Source: Pseudomonadota bacterium
GTDB lineage: Bacteria; Pseudomonadota; Gammaproteobacteria; Burkholderiales; JAJZQI01
Assembly: GCA_021847305.1 (NCBI GenBank)
Contig: JAJZTZ010000008.1
Coordinates: forward strand, 1-40,793
DNA length: 40,793 nt
Direction of reading: 5' to 3'
Part shown: positions 25,817 through 34,436 of the stretch, piece by piece
Layout: each line of letters starts with the position of its first letter
Position numbering within the stretch: position 1 is the first letter of the stretch
Position numbers and translations under genes: made by a program
Notes under the pieces: generated by a model
What the model was told of the DNA's origin: nothing
What the model saw: the letters and a program-made list of their open reading frames with translations, nothing else
Databases searched by the model: none

Positions 25817-26967
25817 TCCTGCCGGGCGCAACCCTGGGTGTGCTCGGTGGCGGCCAGCTGGGCCGCATGTTCACCGTGGCGGCGCTGACCATGGGTTACA
25901 AGGTGATGGTGTTGGATCCGGACCCGAACAGCCCGGCCGGCCTGATTGCCAGCGAACACCTGCATGCCGATTACCACGACCCGGCGGCCTTTGAGCGCCT
26001 GGCGACGGAATGCGCCGCCATCACCACCGAATTTGAGAATGTGCCCGCCGACGTGATGCGCCAGCTGGCGCAGCGTTGCATTGTACGGCCCTGCGGCGAT
26101 GCCGTGGCGATTGCGCAGGACCGCGCGGCGGAAAAAACCTTTTTGCGCGAGCACGGTTTGCAGACGGCGCCGTTTGCCGTGGTGAATACCGCGGACGATC
26201 TGGCAGCCGCGATTGGCGTGACCGGCCTGCCGGCGCTGCTGAAGATCAGCCGCTTCGGCTACGACGGCAAGGGCCAGGCCAAGGTTAATTCGCTGGCCGA
26301 AGCCCAGCAGGCCTTTGCCGACATGGGCAACAATGTGTGCGTGCTGGAAAAACTGCTGCCACTGAAGCAGGAGCTGTCCATCGTGCTGGCGCGTGACGCG
26401 CAGGGCAACACGGCCTGCTACCCGGCCAGCGAAAATAGCCACAGCCAGGGTATTCTGGACATCACCATTGTTCCGGCGCGTGTAAGCGAGGCCGTGGCCG
26501 AACAGGCCCGCGACATGGCCACCCGTATTGCCAACGAACTGGATTACTGCGGCGTGCTGGCAGTGGAGTTTTTCCTGCTTGAGGACGGCTCGCTGGTGGT
26601 GAACGAAATGGCGCCGCGCCCGCACAACAGCGGCCACTATACGCTGGATGCCTGCCATACCGATCAATTCGAGCAGCAGGTGCGCGCCCTGTGCGGCCTG
26701 CCGCTGGGCGATACCCGCTTGCTGTCGCCGGTGGTGATGGTGAACCTGCTGGGCGATGTATGGGGCGACAGCCAGCCAAACTGGGAAGCCGTGCTGCGCC
26801 ATCCACAGATCAAGCTGCACCTGTATGGCAAACTGGCTGCCAAGCCGGGCCGTAAAATGGGCCACTTCAACTGCGTGGCGGCGACACAAAAAGAAGCACT
26901 GGCGCTCGCCCTGCAAGCACGCCATGATATCGGTATCAACACCAAACCGCATCTGCTGGACGTTTGA
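25813..26967 (+). CDS. purK: N5-carboxyaminoimidazole ribonucleotide synthase
   Basis: 384 aa, an ATP-grasp enzyme that carboxylates AIR with bicarbonate and ATP, supplying PurE. The N-terminal [13 protein letters not shown] nucleotide-fold loop, the middle [20 protein letters not shown]-grasp lysine loop, and the metal-binding [19 protein letters not shown] are all present. Length is typical. It is coupled to purE by ATGA overlap; psiE follows nine bases after its stop. Confidence 0.97.
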   Translation: MILPGATLGVLGGGQLGRMFTVAALTMGYKVMVLDPDPNSPAGLIASEHLHADYHDPAAFERLATECAAITTEFENVPADVMRQLAQRCIVRPCGDAVAIAQDRAAEKTFLREHGLQTAPFAVVNTADDLAAAIGVTGLPALLKISRFGYDGKGQAKVNSLAEAQQAFADMGNNVCVLEKLLPLKQELSIVLARDAQGNTACYPASENSHSQGILDITIVPARVSEAVAEQARDMATRIANELDYCGVLAVEFFLLEDGSLVVNEMAPRPHNSGHYTLDACHTDQFEQQVRALCGLPLGDTRLLSPVVMVNLLGDVWGDSQPNWEAVLRHPQIKLHLYGKLAAKPGRKMGHFNCVAATQKEALALALQARHDIGINTKPHLLDV

Positions 26968-26976
26968 GGAGGACAC

Positions 26977-27381
26977 ATGCACCAACCCATACAAGAATTC
27001 AATAAACGTGCGCTGGAGTTCGTTGAACACATCGGCCTGCTGGTCATTGTGATTGCCACCATCATGGCCACGGTGGCCGAGGTGCGCACCATGTTCGAAA
27101 ATGGTGCAGTCAAGCTGGAAGACCTGCTGATGCTGTTCCTGTTTCTGGAAGTGCTGACCATGGTCAGCTTGTATTACCGGTCGGGCAAATTGCCGGTGCG
27201 CTTTCCGCTGTATATCGGTATGGTGGCGCTGGCGCGATATCTGGTGCTGGACATGAAAGCGATGGATGAATGGCGCATGCTGGCTGTGACCGGCGCCATT
27301 CTGGTGCTGGCGATCGCTGTGCTGGCGATCCGCTACGGCCATGTACGTTACCCCTACAACGAAGAGGAAGGGCATGGCTGA
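26977..27381 (+). CDS. psiE: PsiE-family (phosphate-starvation-inducible) membrane protein
   Basis: 134 aa with four hydrophobic helices: HIGLLVIVIATIMATVAEV, LLMLFLFLEVLTMVSLYY, FPLYIGMVALARYLVL and MLAVTGAILVLAIAVLAI. The spacing and the short basic loop YRSGKLPVRFPLY match the PsiE family, whose biochemical role is unknown. A strong GAGGAGG precedes the ATG, directly after the purK stop, so it should be co-transcribed with purEK. No Pho box was looked for successfully; regulation by phosphate is only the family name. Confidence 0.85.
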   Translation: MHQPIQEFNKRALEFVEHIGLLVIVIATIMATVAEVRTMFENGAVKLEDLLMLFLFLEVLTMVSLYYRSGKLPVRFPLYIGMVALARYLVLDMKAMDEWRMLAVTGAILVLAIAVLAIRYGHVRYPYNEEEGHG

Positions 27382-27398
27382 AAAGCCGAGGTAAACCC

Positions 27399-27704
27399 AT
27401 GAAAGACCAGAAGACCTACGTCGGGATCTATAACGACGAACAGGGCGGCATGACCCACATTGCCATGATCATCAAGGATGCCTGGCTGTTCGATTTGCTG
27501 CCGGAAACGGAAACCTGCGAGGGCTGGTTGCCGACGCAAATCCAGGTGCTGTACGAAAAAGTGTACGCCGCCTGGGAACCGTATGGCCACATGCCCAGCC
27601 GCCTGCCGCCGGAATTGCGCGAGAAGCACACGCGCATCCACGAAAAAATGATGCACTATGGCCGCGATCACGGCTGGAATCCGGAGCTGGGCGACGACGA
27701 CTGA
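27399..27704 (+). CDS. Unknown small acidic protein, 101 aa
   Basis: I do not recognise it. The protein is soluble, rich in acidic and aromatic residues (YVGIYNDEQGGMTHIAMIIKD, AAWEPYGHMPSRLPPELREK, ending GDDD), with no signal peptide. The ATG at 27399 has GAGG seven bases upstream; the frame is open further upstream inside psiE, which is not meaningful. It follows psiE by 17 bp, so it is probably the last gene of the purE-purK-psiE operon. Confidence 0.72.
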   Translation: MKDQKTYVGIYNDEQGGMTHIAMIIKDAWLFDLLPETETCEGWLPTQIQVLYEKVYAAWEPYGHMPSRLPPELREKHTRIHEKMMHYGRDHGWNPELGDDD

Positions 27705-27736
27705 GGCCGGCCCGCTTCGAGTCCGGGCAATAGAAC

Positions 27737-28150
27737 TTAGGCAGGCTGATGGCGGATTTCGAACTTGAGCACCTTGGCCGGTGCCTCGACCTTTTCGCGT
27801 GAGGCCACCAGCTGCAGCGCCTTGTGGAATTCGCTCTGCAGCCGGCCGCTTTCCTCGATGCCGCGCGCGGAATAGCAGACCAGCTCGTAAGCCACCGGGT
27901 CTTCCAGCGACTCGCGCCGGTTGGGATGAAAGTTCTGCCAGGCGATGTCGATCAGACTTTTGTTCACGCCGTCGATGAAAACGATCTCGCCCGCGTCTAG
28001 AATGGCCAGATACTGCATCGAGCGGATGGGCAGGAAGACCACGCCGGTCGGGCTATGGGAAAGCAGGGTCTTGGCCAGGTTGTAAGTGGCAGCAGGAAGA
28101 TGACGGGGTCCCCGCTGCAATTCGGTATCGCGGTAACAAGTGATTTCCAT
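27737..28150 (-). CDS. Unknown protein, 137 aa
   Basis: I do not recognise it. Cytoplasmic by composition: no signal peptide or membrane segment. The sequence alternates short strands and helices (GVVFLPIRSMQYLAILDAGE, IVFIDGVNKSLIDIAWQNF) and ends in a basic tail. I chose the ATG at 28150, which has GAGGT five bases upstream; an in-frame start four codons earlier has none. It is divergent from purC, about 100 bp away, and convergent with the operon ending at 27704. Confidence 0.7.
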   Translation of the reverse strand: MEITCYRDTELQRGPRHLPAATYNLAKTLLSHSPTGVVFLPIRSMQYLAILDAGEIVFIDGVNKSLIDIAWQNFHPNRRESLEDPVAYELVCYSARGIEESGRLQSEFHKALQLVASREKVEAPAKVLKFEIRHQPA

Positions 28151-28254
28151 AATGTACCTCAATCGGGAAGCATAAATATTTTAACGGCTGGCAGGCCGAT
28201 TCATGTAGCCTGCCCTGCACTTTTAAGACACAGATCAGGTCATTGGAGTTCAGC

Positions 28255-29139
28255 ATGAACCATGCCATGTACGAATCGAGCATCAAAAGCCTCAAGCTCC
28301 TGCACAAGGGCAAAGTGCGCGACATTTACGAAGTGGACGCCAATCGTCTGCTCATTGTCACCACCGACCGGCTGTCGGCTTTTGACGTGGTGCTGCCCAC
28401 CCCGATCCCCGACAAGGGCAAGGTGCTGTCGGGCGTATCCAATTTCTGGTTCGGCAAACTCGGCCATGTGATCCCCAATCACCTGACCGGCGACGCTGCC
28501 GAATCGGTCGTGGCTGCCGATGAAAAAGCGCAGGTAGAGGGCCGGGCCGTAGTTGCCAGGCGCCTCAAACCGCTGCCGATCGAAGCGATTGTACGCGGCT
28601 ATCTGGTGGGCTCGGGCTGGAAGGAATACCAGAAGGAAGGCAGCGTGTGCGGCATCCCCCTGCCGGCCGGCCTGGTCGAGGCGAGCAAGCTGGAGCAGCC
28701 GATCTTCACCCCATCGACCAAGGCTGACGTGGGCGACCACGACGAAAACATCAGCTTCGAGAAAGCCGAGCGGCTGATGGGCAAGAAACTGGCCGCGCAG
28801 GTGCGCGACGCGGCCTTGCGCCTGTACAGCGAAGCACGTGATTACGCCTCCACCCGCGGCATCATCATTGCCGATACCAAGTTCGAATTCGGCCTGGACG
28901 ATGCCGGCAAGCTGTACCTGATTGACGAGGCGCTGACGCCGGATTCATCCCGCTTCTGGCCGGCCGACCAGTATCAGCCGGGCAAGAACCCGCCCAGCTT
29001 CGACAAGCAGTATGTGCGCGACTGGCTGGAAGCATCCGGCTGGAACAAGAAGAACCCGGGGCCTGTATTGCCGGCCGAGGTGGCCCAGGTGACGGCGGAC
29101 AAGTACGCCGAAGCGTTCAAACGCCTGACCGGCGCGTAA
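28255..29139 (+). CDS. purC: Phosphoribosylaminoimidazole-succinocarboxamide synthase
   Basis: 294 aa; condenses CAIR with aspartate, the step after PurE. Recognised from [14 protein letters not shown] near the N-terminus, [20 protein letters not shown], the signature [14 protein letters not shown] and the C-terminal [16 protein letters not shown] chose the ATG at 28255, with GGAG six bases upstream. Length is that of the monofunctional bacterial long form. It stands alone but close to purEK. A short hairpin (GCCCGA...TCGGGC, 29144-29162) lies between its stop and the convergent gene. Confidence 0.97.
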   Translation: MNHAMYESSIKSLKLLHKGKVRDIYEVDANRLLIVTTDRLSAFDVVLPTPIPDKGKVLSGVSNFWFGKLGHVIPNHLTGDAAESVVAADEKAQVEGRAVVARRLKPLPIEAIVRGYLVGSGWKEYQKEGSVCGIPLPAGLVEASKLEQPIFTPSTKADVGDHDENISFEKAERLMGKKLAAQVRDAALRLYSEARDYASTRGIIIADTKFEFGLDDAGKLYLIDEALTPDSSRFWPADQYQPGKNPPSFDKQYVRDWLEASGWNKKNPGPVLPAEVAQVTADKYAEAFKRLTGA

Positions 29140-29152
29140 GCAAGCCCGAGCA

Positions 29153-31489
29153 CTATTCGGGCAGGGTCTCGACGGCGTTGCGAGCCCGGGCCCAGGCAAT
29201 GAATTCAGCGGCCGGCATGGGTTTGGCATAATAATACCCCTGCCCTTCCATGCAGCCCCATTGCAGCATGGCGTTGAGCTGCGTTTCGGTTTCAATGCCT
29301 TCCACCAGCGTCCGCAGCCCCAGCGTATGACCCAGGGCGACCACCACCTCGGCGATGCGTTCGGATTGGACCGACAGGCCGATGCCGCGCACGAAGGATC
29401 GGTCCACCTTGATGCAGTCGATCGGCAACTGCTGCAGGTAGGACAGCGAGGAAAAGCCAGTACCGAAGTCGTCCAGCGCGATGCTCACTCCCAGCAGTTT
29501 CAGGCGATTCAAGCTCTGCAGCGCGGCATCCATGTCGCCCACCATCAGACTTTCGGTAATTTCCAGCTCCACCGCCTGGGCCGGCAGGCGCGTTTCCACC
29601 AAAATCTTGGAAATCCTATCGGCCAGGATCTGGTCGTGCATTTCCACGGCCGACAGATTGAGCGCCACCCGCAGCTCGGGCAACTCCTGCTTGCGCCAGA
29701 AATTCACCTGGGCACAGGCGGTGCGCATGACAAACTCGTCGATCGCCCCGATCAAACCCACGCGCTCGGCCAGGGAAATGAATTCCGTCGGCGAGATGAA
29801 GCTGCCATCCTGTTTCTGCCAGCGCACCAGGGCTTCCACCGCCAGCAATTTGCCACTGCGCAGGTCCACCTGCGGCTGGTAATACACCTCAAACTGCTCC
29901 TGCGCGATGGCTGATTTGAGCTGCGCCACGATATCCAAATGCTTGCGTGCCGCGTCCGACATACCGGACTCGTAATAGACGCAATGACCGGCCCCCAGGT
30001 GGCGCGCACGGTTGAGCGCACTCTCGGCATTTTTCATGGTTTCAACGCCGGAGTTCTTGCCCGGCACCACATCCGCCAGACAAGCAGATGCCGTCAATGG
30101 CAGCGACAGGTCGTCGATAATGAAGGGGGCCTCGAATTGCTGCAGCAGATCGGATTCGCTGATAAACCCGCGGGCATCGAACACGGCGAAGATATCCGGC
30201 CCCACCCGCACCACCGGCGCGTTATAGACACGGAAATTGTTGCGCAAGCGGTTGGCCACCATCTGGATGACCCGGTCGCCGATCGTGGTACCCAATGCCA
30301 CGTTGATATCGGAGAAATGGCTGATATCGATCAGCCCGACCACCCCGCCGGCAGATCCCTCGAGTTTGTCCAGCCGGTCGATCAAATGCTGGCGGTTGTT
30401 AAGGCCTGTCAGCGGATCGACAAAGGCGACACGTTCAAGGTCCTGATTCAGCTGCACCAGCCGCGCAGCCGCCTCTTCCCGATTTTTTTCCATATTCCGC
30501 TGCAGCGCAAGCGCCAGCCGGTAGACCAACAGGCCCGCCAGCAAAAACATGGCATACAGCCAGGCAATGCGGTGAATACGCGCCCAAAGCGTGCCATACA
30601 GCGCGCTGACCGGCATGGACAGCACACTGGTCAGGTGCAGATCGGGGATACGTTTGGCCACGCCGATCCGGTTGCCTCCCCACATGTCCGCCGCACCGTA
30701 GTATTGACCGGCAGCGGCAATCGAGCTAGTGAGAAAACGCATCTGCGCGGCAGTCAGCGGCGTGCCGTAGGTCTTTTCCCATTGCTCGTGCGGCAAGGGG
30801 TTGACAAACTGGTAATAACCGTCGTCGCGCACCAGCGCCACATTGGCGTGCTCAGGCAGGCGCATGTCCAGCCAGCCATTGAGCCCGCGCTCCAGAGCAA
30901 TACCGTTGGTCATGACATATTTGACTGCGCCGTCCGCGTCACGCAAGGCATAACGCAAGGGCACCATCCAACGACCGAAGAGGGAAAACTTATAGGTTCG
31001 TCCCATCATCATTTCGTTGCTGGCCAAGGCCTGCCGGAAAGACTCGGCCGAACCGCTGTTATTCAGGAGATTGGGCAGGGGTTTGCCGGGCGGAATACTG
31101 GAAACGAGAATCAGCTGGCCATCCGCCCGCGCAAGCCCAAAACCGACCAGCGCCGGGTTCGCCTGGCGCATCACATTGATCAGGCGGCGCGCTTCTTCGC
31201 TTTGGTTGAGGTTATTCAGGGTGACCAGCCGCTCGCCCAGCAACAACAGCATGGAACGCTGATACGCCACCATGTTTTGGGTGACCTCCACCATCAGATT
31301 GTTCTGGTGGCGCAGCTCGGACAGTTTCTCCTTTTTCACATCCTGCCATGCCTGCATGATGTAGAGGATGAATCCCAGCGTCAGTAATAGCATACCGGCC
31401 AGGTAAAGCGACAATAAAGGCATGCGGCCAGTCATGAACCGGCGGCTGAGCCAATTTTTTGCCCGCTCCAGCGGGCTCGGTGCATGCAT
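29153..31489 (-). CDS. GGDEF/EAL protein: c-di-GMP phosphodiesterase with extracytoplasmic sensor
   Basis: 778 aa. TM1 (about 24-46) and TM2 (about 308-328) bracket a periplasmic sensor of about 260 residues, probably Cache-like. The GGDEF domain (about 356-510) keeps DPLTGLNNR, but its active-site motif is G430-P-D-I-F434 in place of GGDEF, so it should not make c-di-GMP. The EAL domain (about 525-765) is intact: E552-A-L-V-R, NLSAVEM, ITESL, DDFGTG (673-678), K694 in IDCIKVD, and VEGIE (729-733). The protein is therefore probably a membrane phosphodiesterase whose GGDEF half regulates. It is transcribed alone. Confidence 0.93.
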   Translation of the reverse strand: MHAPSPLERAKNWLSRRFMTGRMPLLSLYLAGMLLLTLGFILYIMQAWQDVKKEKLSELRHQNNLMVEVTQNMVAYQRSMLLLLGERLVTLNNLNQSEEARRLINVMRQANPALVGFGLARADGQLILVSSIPPGKPLPNLLNNSGSAESFRQALASNEMMMGRTYKFSLFGRWMVPLRYALRDADGAVKYVMTNGIALERGLNGWLDMRLPEHANVALVRDDGYYQFVNPLPHEQWEKTYGTPLTAAQMRFLTSSIAAAGQYYGAADMWGGNRIGVAKRIPDLHLTSVLSMPVSALYGTLWARIHRIAWLYAMFLLAGLLVYRLALALQRNMEKNREEAAARLVQLNQDLERVAFVDPLTGLNNRQHLIDRLDKLEGSAGGVVGLIDISHFSDINVALGTTIGDRVIQMVANRLRNNFRVYNAPVVRVGPDIFAVFDARGFISESDLLQQFEAPFIIDDLSLPLTASACLADVVPGKNSGVETMKNAESALNRARHLGAGHCVYYESGMSDAARKHLDIVAQLKSAIAQEQFEVYYQPQVDLRSGKLLAVEALVRWQKQDGSFISPTEFISLAERVGLIGAIDEFVMRTACAQVNFWRKQELPELRVALNLSAVEMHDQILADRISKILVETRLPAQAVELEITESLMVGDMDAALQSLNRLKLLGVSIALDDFGTGFSSLSYLQQLPIDCIKVDRSFVRGIGLSVQSERIAEVVVALGHTLGLRTLVEGIETETQLNAMLQWGCMEGQGYYYAKPMPAAEFIAWARARNAVETLPE

Positions 31490-31648
31490 ATAAGGGTATG
31501 GAGTATGGGTGCGTCTGACCGCACCTTGTAATCATTATGGTTTGATTACAGCTACTATAGCTCAAACCCGGAAGGTGAGGAACCCTGAAGCCGGAAATGC
31601 TTATAAAAATAATTAACTGATTGCCATAATAGATTGGTTCTAAATGAT

Positions 31649-32452
31649 TTACTGCAGCAAAGACCACAGCATACGAACCCCTAGCAGCAACAGCAGCAGG
31701 GCAAAGCCCTTTTTCAACAGCCGAACCGGCAGACGATGCGCCATGCGGGCACCGAACGTGGCCGTCACCACGCTGGCCAGAACGATGCCCAGCAGCGCCG
31801 GCAGATAGACATAGCCCAGACTGCCCGCCGGCAGGCCAGGCTGCCCCCAGCCATTCCACATGTAGCCGACCATGCCCGATATGGCGATAGGCATGCCGAT
31901 GGCGGCCGAGGTGCCGATGGCGCGGGGCATTTTCACATTGCACCAGAGCTGGAAGGGAACCGACAGGCTGCCGCCGCCGATGCCCACCAGACTGGACACC
32001 CAGCCGATCACGCTGCCGACTGCAACGAGTCCGGACCAACGGGGCAGGGTACGATGCCCCGCCGGCTTGAGCTCAAACCACATTTGCAGAAAAACGATAA
32101 ACAGAAAAAATACGAAAAACAGCTGCAAGGAGGCGCCAGACATGCCTGCCGCAAACTTCGAACCGACCAGGGTGCCCAGCACGATGCCGGGCGTGACACC
32201 GGCGACCGCACGCCAGTCCACGGCCTGATGGGCGTGATGCGAACGCACGCTGGAAAGGGAGGTAAAGACGATGCTGGCGAGCGAGGTACCCAGCGCCATG
32301 TGCATGACCAGCGCGCGGTCCATACCGTGGGCTTCCAGCAGCCAAGCCAGCACGGGCACGATGATGAGCCCGCCGCCCACCCCCAGCAAACCCGCCAGCC
32401 AGCCGGCGAACGCCCCCAACCCGAGGTAGAGGGGCAGTTCGCCCCAGAACAT
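31649..32452 (-). CDS. TauE/SafE (TSUP) family anion transporter
   Basis: 267 aa with about eight membrane helices. The family's two glycine-rich half-motifs are present: GLLGVGGGLIIVPVL near the N-terminus and SLVGIGGGSLSVPF in the second half, a duplicated fold. TSUP proteins export or import sulfite, sulfoacetate, thiosulfate or other small anions; the substrate here is unknown. Its ATG overlaps the stop of the 111-aa unknown gene by one base (TGATG), so the two are co-translated. Confidence 0.9.
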   Translation of the reverse strand: MFWGELPLYLGLGAFAGWLAGLLGVGGGLIIVPVLAWLLEAHGMDRALVMHMALGTSLASIVFTSLSSVRSHHAHQAVDWRAVAGVTPGIVLGTLVGSKFAAGMSGASLQLFFVFFLFIVFLQMWFELKPAGHRTLPRWSGLVAVGSVIGWVSSLVGIGGGSLSVPFQLWCNVKMPRAIGTSAAIGMPIAISGMVGYMWNGWGQPGLPAGSLGYVYLPALLGIVLASVVTATFGARMAHRLPVRLLKKGFALLLLLLGVRMLWSLLQ

Positions 32453-32787
32453 CAGCCCTGTTCTTTCAGATTCAGCGCTTCTTCGTTATAGGCGCCGTCG
32501 ATTTCACGCACCATGTCCTCCACCAGACGGAAGCCTTCCACCGGCGCATCGTCTTTCATGTAGAACAGCCGCATGGGACCCATGGAGTTGATGGCAGTGG
32601 CGCGGTCCAGATCGGCATCCGGCGAAGCGACGCCGGTTTTGGCGTACAGTTCGCGGATAATGTGGCCGGCCGTCTCGTTCTTGTGGCTGCCGGCCTGTGC
32701 CTTGCTCAGGGTTTCGGCGGCGGCGCCGTCCATGATGTCGTATTTGCAGTGGGCGCCCATGTAGGTCAGCAGTTCGTTAAAGGTCAT
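32452..32787 (-). CDS. Unknown protein, 111 aa
   Basis: I do not recognise it. A small soluble protein starting MTFNELLTYMGAHCKYDIMD and including an NSMGPMRLFYMKDDAPVEGF segment, without signal peptide or membrane segment. I chose the ATG at 32787, preceded by AAGGAAA; the frame is open further upstream but composition there is not protein-like. It is coupled to the downstream TauE/SafE gene by a one-base overlap, so it may serve that transporter. It is divergent from the MFS gene. Confidence 0.7.
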   Translation of the reverse strand: MTFNELLTYMGAHCKYDIMDGAAAETLSKAQAGSHKNETAGHIIRELYAKTGVASPDADLDRATAINSMGPMRLFYMKDDAPVEGFRLVEDMVREIDGAYNEEALNLKEQG

Positions 32788-32826
32788 CGCGCTTTCCTTA
32801 TTGTGAAAACAAATCATCGGGTGAGT

Positions 32827-32855
32827 TTGACAGCGCAATAGTATAGCAAAATACT
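32827..32855 (+). promoter_or_regulatory. Sigma-70 promoter of the MFS operon
   Basis: A perfect TTGACA (32827-32832) and AATACT (32850-32855, four of six -10 bases) are separated by 17 bp, about 105 bp upstream of the GTG start of the MFS gene. Confidence 0.5.
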
Positions 32856-32867
32856 CGGGTATTGCGC
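32833..32867. promoter_or_regulatory. Nested dyad over the MFS promoter, possible operator
   Basis: GCGCAATA (32833-32840) is the inverted complement of TATTGCGC (32860-32867). Inside it AGTAT (32840-32844) is the complement of ATACT (32851-32855). The structure covers the spacer and -10 box of the MFS promoter and sits between two divergent operons. It looks like a repressor site; no regulator gene is adjacent. Confidence 0.4.
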
Positions 32868-32961
32868 CATCTGCAGCGCTAGAATACCCGCTATACTGCA
32901 CGAAAACAGCCCGTTTCCCGGCACGCCAGCGGCAGCCGGGATCACCATAAGGATAAGCCGC

Positions 32962-34170
32962 GTGGCCGAACGCCAACCCCTGTCCCAAACCCTGCGCTCC
33001 CTGCCGGCCGGCATCTGGCTGCTCGGCTTCGTCTCCCTGCTGATGGATGTGTCATCCGAACTCATCCACAGCATCCTGCCGCTGTTCATGGTCACCGTAT
33101 TGGGCACGTCCATGGTGACGGTGGGATTGATCGAGGGCATTGCCGAAGCCACGGCCGCCATCGTGAAGGTATTTTCCGGCACTTTCAGCGACTATCTGGG
33201 CAAGCGCAAATGGATCCTGGTGACCGGTTACGGCCTGTCTGCCCTGACCAAGCCGATTTTTCCGCTGGCCAATACCATCGGCTGGGTGTTTACCGCGCGC
33301 TTCCTCGACCGTATCGGCAAAGGTATCCGCGGCGCGCCGCGCGATGCCCTGATAGCGGATATCACCCCGCCCCCCTTGCGCGGCGCCGCTTACGGCTTAC
33401 GTCAGGGGCTCGACTCGGTCGGCGCCTGCCTCGGCCCCCTGCTGGCCCTGCTGCTCATGACGCTGATGGCGGAAAACCTGCGCACAGTGATGTGGCTGGG
33501 CGCAGTACCCGCCATTCTGGCGGTGCTGCTGCTGGCAACCGCCGTGCGCGAACCGGAGCACCGGCAGGCCACAGGCAAAAAAATGACTCTCAGCGCCGCT
33601 ACCCTGCGCGAACTGCCGCTGCATTTCTGGCTGGTGGCGCTGCTGGGCAGCGTGTTCACCCTGGCGCGTTTCAGCGAAGCCTTTCTGGTGCTGCGCGCGC
33701 AGGATAGCGGCATCGGCTTGAGTCACGTGCCGCTGGTGATGGTGATCATGAATGTGGTATATGCCCTGCTGGCCTACCCTGCCGGCCAGATTTCCGACCA
33801 CCGCAGTCCGTTCGCCTTGCTGCTGGCCGGCCTGGCCGCGCTGATCGCCTCGGACGTGCTGCTGGCACTGGCCCATTCGCCCGCTCCTGTATATGCCGGC
33901 GCCGTCCTGTGGGGCCTGCACCTGGCGCTGACACAGGGGCTGCTGTCCAAGCTGGTGGCCGACACCGCGCCGGCTGAAATGCGCGGCACCGCCTTCGGCC
34001 TTTTCCATCTGGTCAGCGGCATCGCCCTGCTGCTGGCCAGCCTCATTGCCGGCCTGTTGTGGCAACGCTACGGGGCGTTCGCCACCTTTGCCGCCGGCGC
34101 CGTCTTTGCGAGCATCACCGCGGCCGGTCTGCTGCTGTACCGTTTTGCCGTACCGCGGAACACGGCATGA
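32962..34170 (+). CDS. Major facilitator superfamily transporter
   Basis: 402 aa with about twelve membrane helices. The MFS A-loop GTFSDYLGKRKW lies between helices 2 and 3 and DRIGKGIRGAPRDALIAD between helices 4 and 5; a second-half loop reads GQISDHRSPF. The substrate is unknown; the family includes drug and sugar exporters. It starts with GTG at 32962, preceded by AAGGA. It is the first gene of a compact + operon, its stop overlapping the DUF1294 gene by 4 bp. Confidence 0.9.
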   Translation: MAERQPLSQTLRSLPAGIWLLGFVSLLMDVSSELIHSILPLFMVTVLGTSMVTVGLIEGIAEATAAIVKVFSGTFSDYLGKRKWILVTGYGLSALTKPIFPLANTIGWVFTARFLDRIGKGIRGAPRDALIADITPPPLRGAAYGLRQGLDSVGACLGPLLALLLMTLMAENLRTVMWLGAVPAILAVLLLATAVREPEHRQATGKKMTLSAATLRELPLHFWLVALLGSVFTLARFSEAFLVLRAQDSGIGLSHVPLVMVIMNVVYALLAYPAGQISDHRSPFALLLAGLAALIASDVLLALAHSPAPVYAGAVLWGLHLALTQGLLSKLVADTAPAEMRGTAFGLFHLVSGIALLLASLIAGLLWQRYGAFATFAAGAVFASITAAGLLLYRFAVPRNTA

Positions 34171-34436
34171 CAGTCGCACTGCTCTACACCGCGCTGAGTC
34201 TGCTGGCCTTTATTCTGTACGCCATCGACAAAACCGCCGCCCGCGAAAGCCGCCACCGTATCGCCGAACGCACCCTGCATGCCGTCGGCCTGGCAGGCGG
34301 CTGGCCGGGAGCGCTGCTGGCTCGGCGACTGTTACGTCATAAAACCCGCAAGCAGCCGTTCAGGACCGTCTTCTGGCTGACTGCAGCCGGCAATCTGGCT
34401 TTGCTGGGGCTCATTTATTTGCGGATTACGCCATGA
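34167..34436 (+). CDS. DUF1294-family small membrane protein
   Basis: 89 aa with an N-terminal helix (VALLYTALSLLAFILYAID) and a C-terminal helix (VFWLTAAGNLALLGLIYL). The diagnostic core is DKTAARESRHRIAERTLHAV, then GGWPGALLARR and HKTRKQPFRTVFW, which defines the DUF1294 family. In other bacteria it is often fused to a cold-shock domain; here it stands alone. Function is unknown. ATGA overlaps couple it to both neighbours. Confidence 0.88.
   Translation: MTVALLYTALSLLAFILYAIDKTAARESRHRIAERTLHAVGLAGGWPGALLARRLLRHKTRKQPFRTVFWLTAAGNLALLGLIYLRITP

Noticed and set aside
25597-27375. A 592-codon open frame antisense to purE-purK-psiE
   Set aside because: His/Gln-rich, no domain recognised, no ribosome binding site; the sense strand has well-supported genes.
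27710-27728. Hairpin GCCCG...CGGGC after the 101-aa gene as a terminator
   Set aside because: Only 5 bp with no T-run.
28190-28214. Hairpin GGCAGGC...GCCTGCC upstream of purC as an operator
   Set aside because: It is a short GC-rich repeat with an 11-base loop and no promoter boxes that place it; too weak to call.
31508-31525. Hairpin GGTGCG...CGCACC in the leader of the GGDEF/EAL gene as a c-di-GMP riboswitch
   Set aside because: A lone 6-bp stem; no riboswitch core visible.
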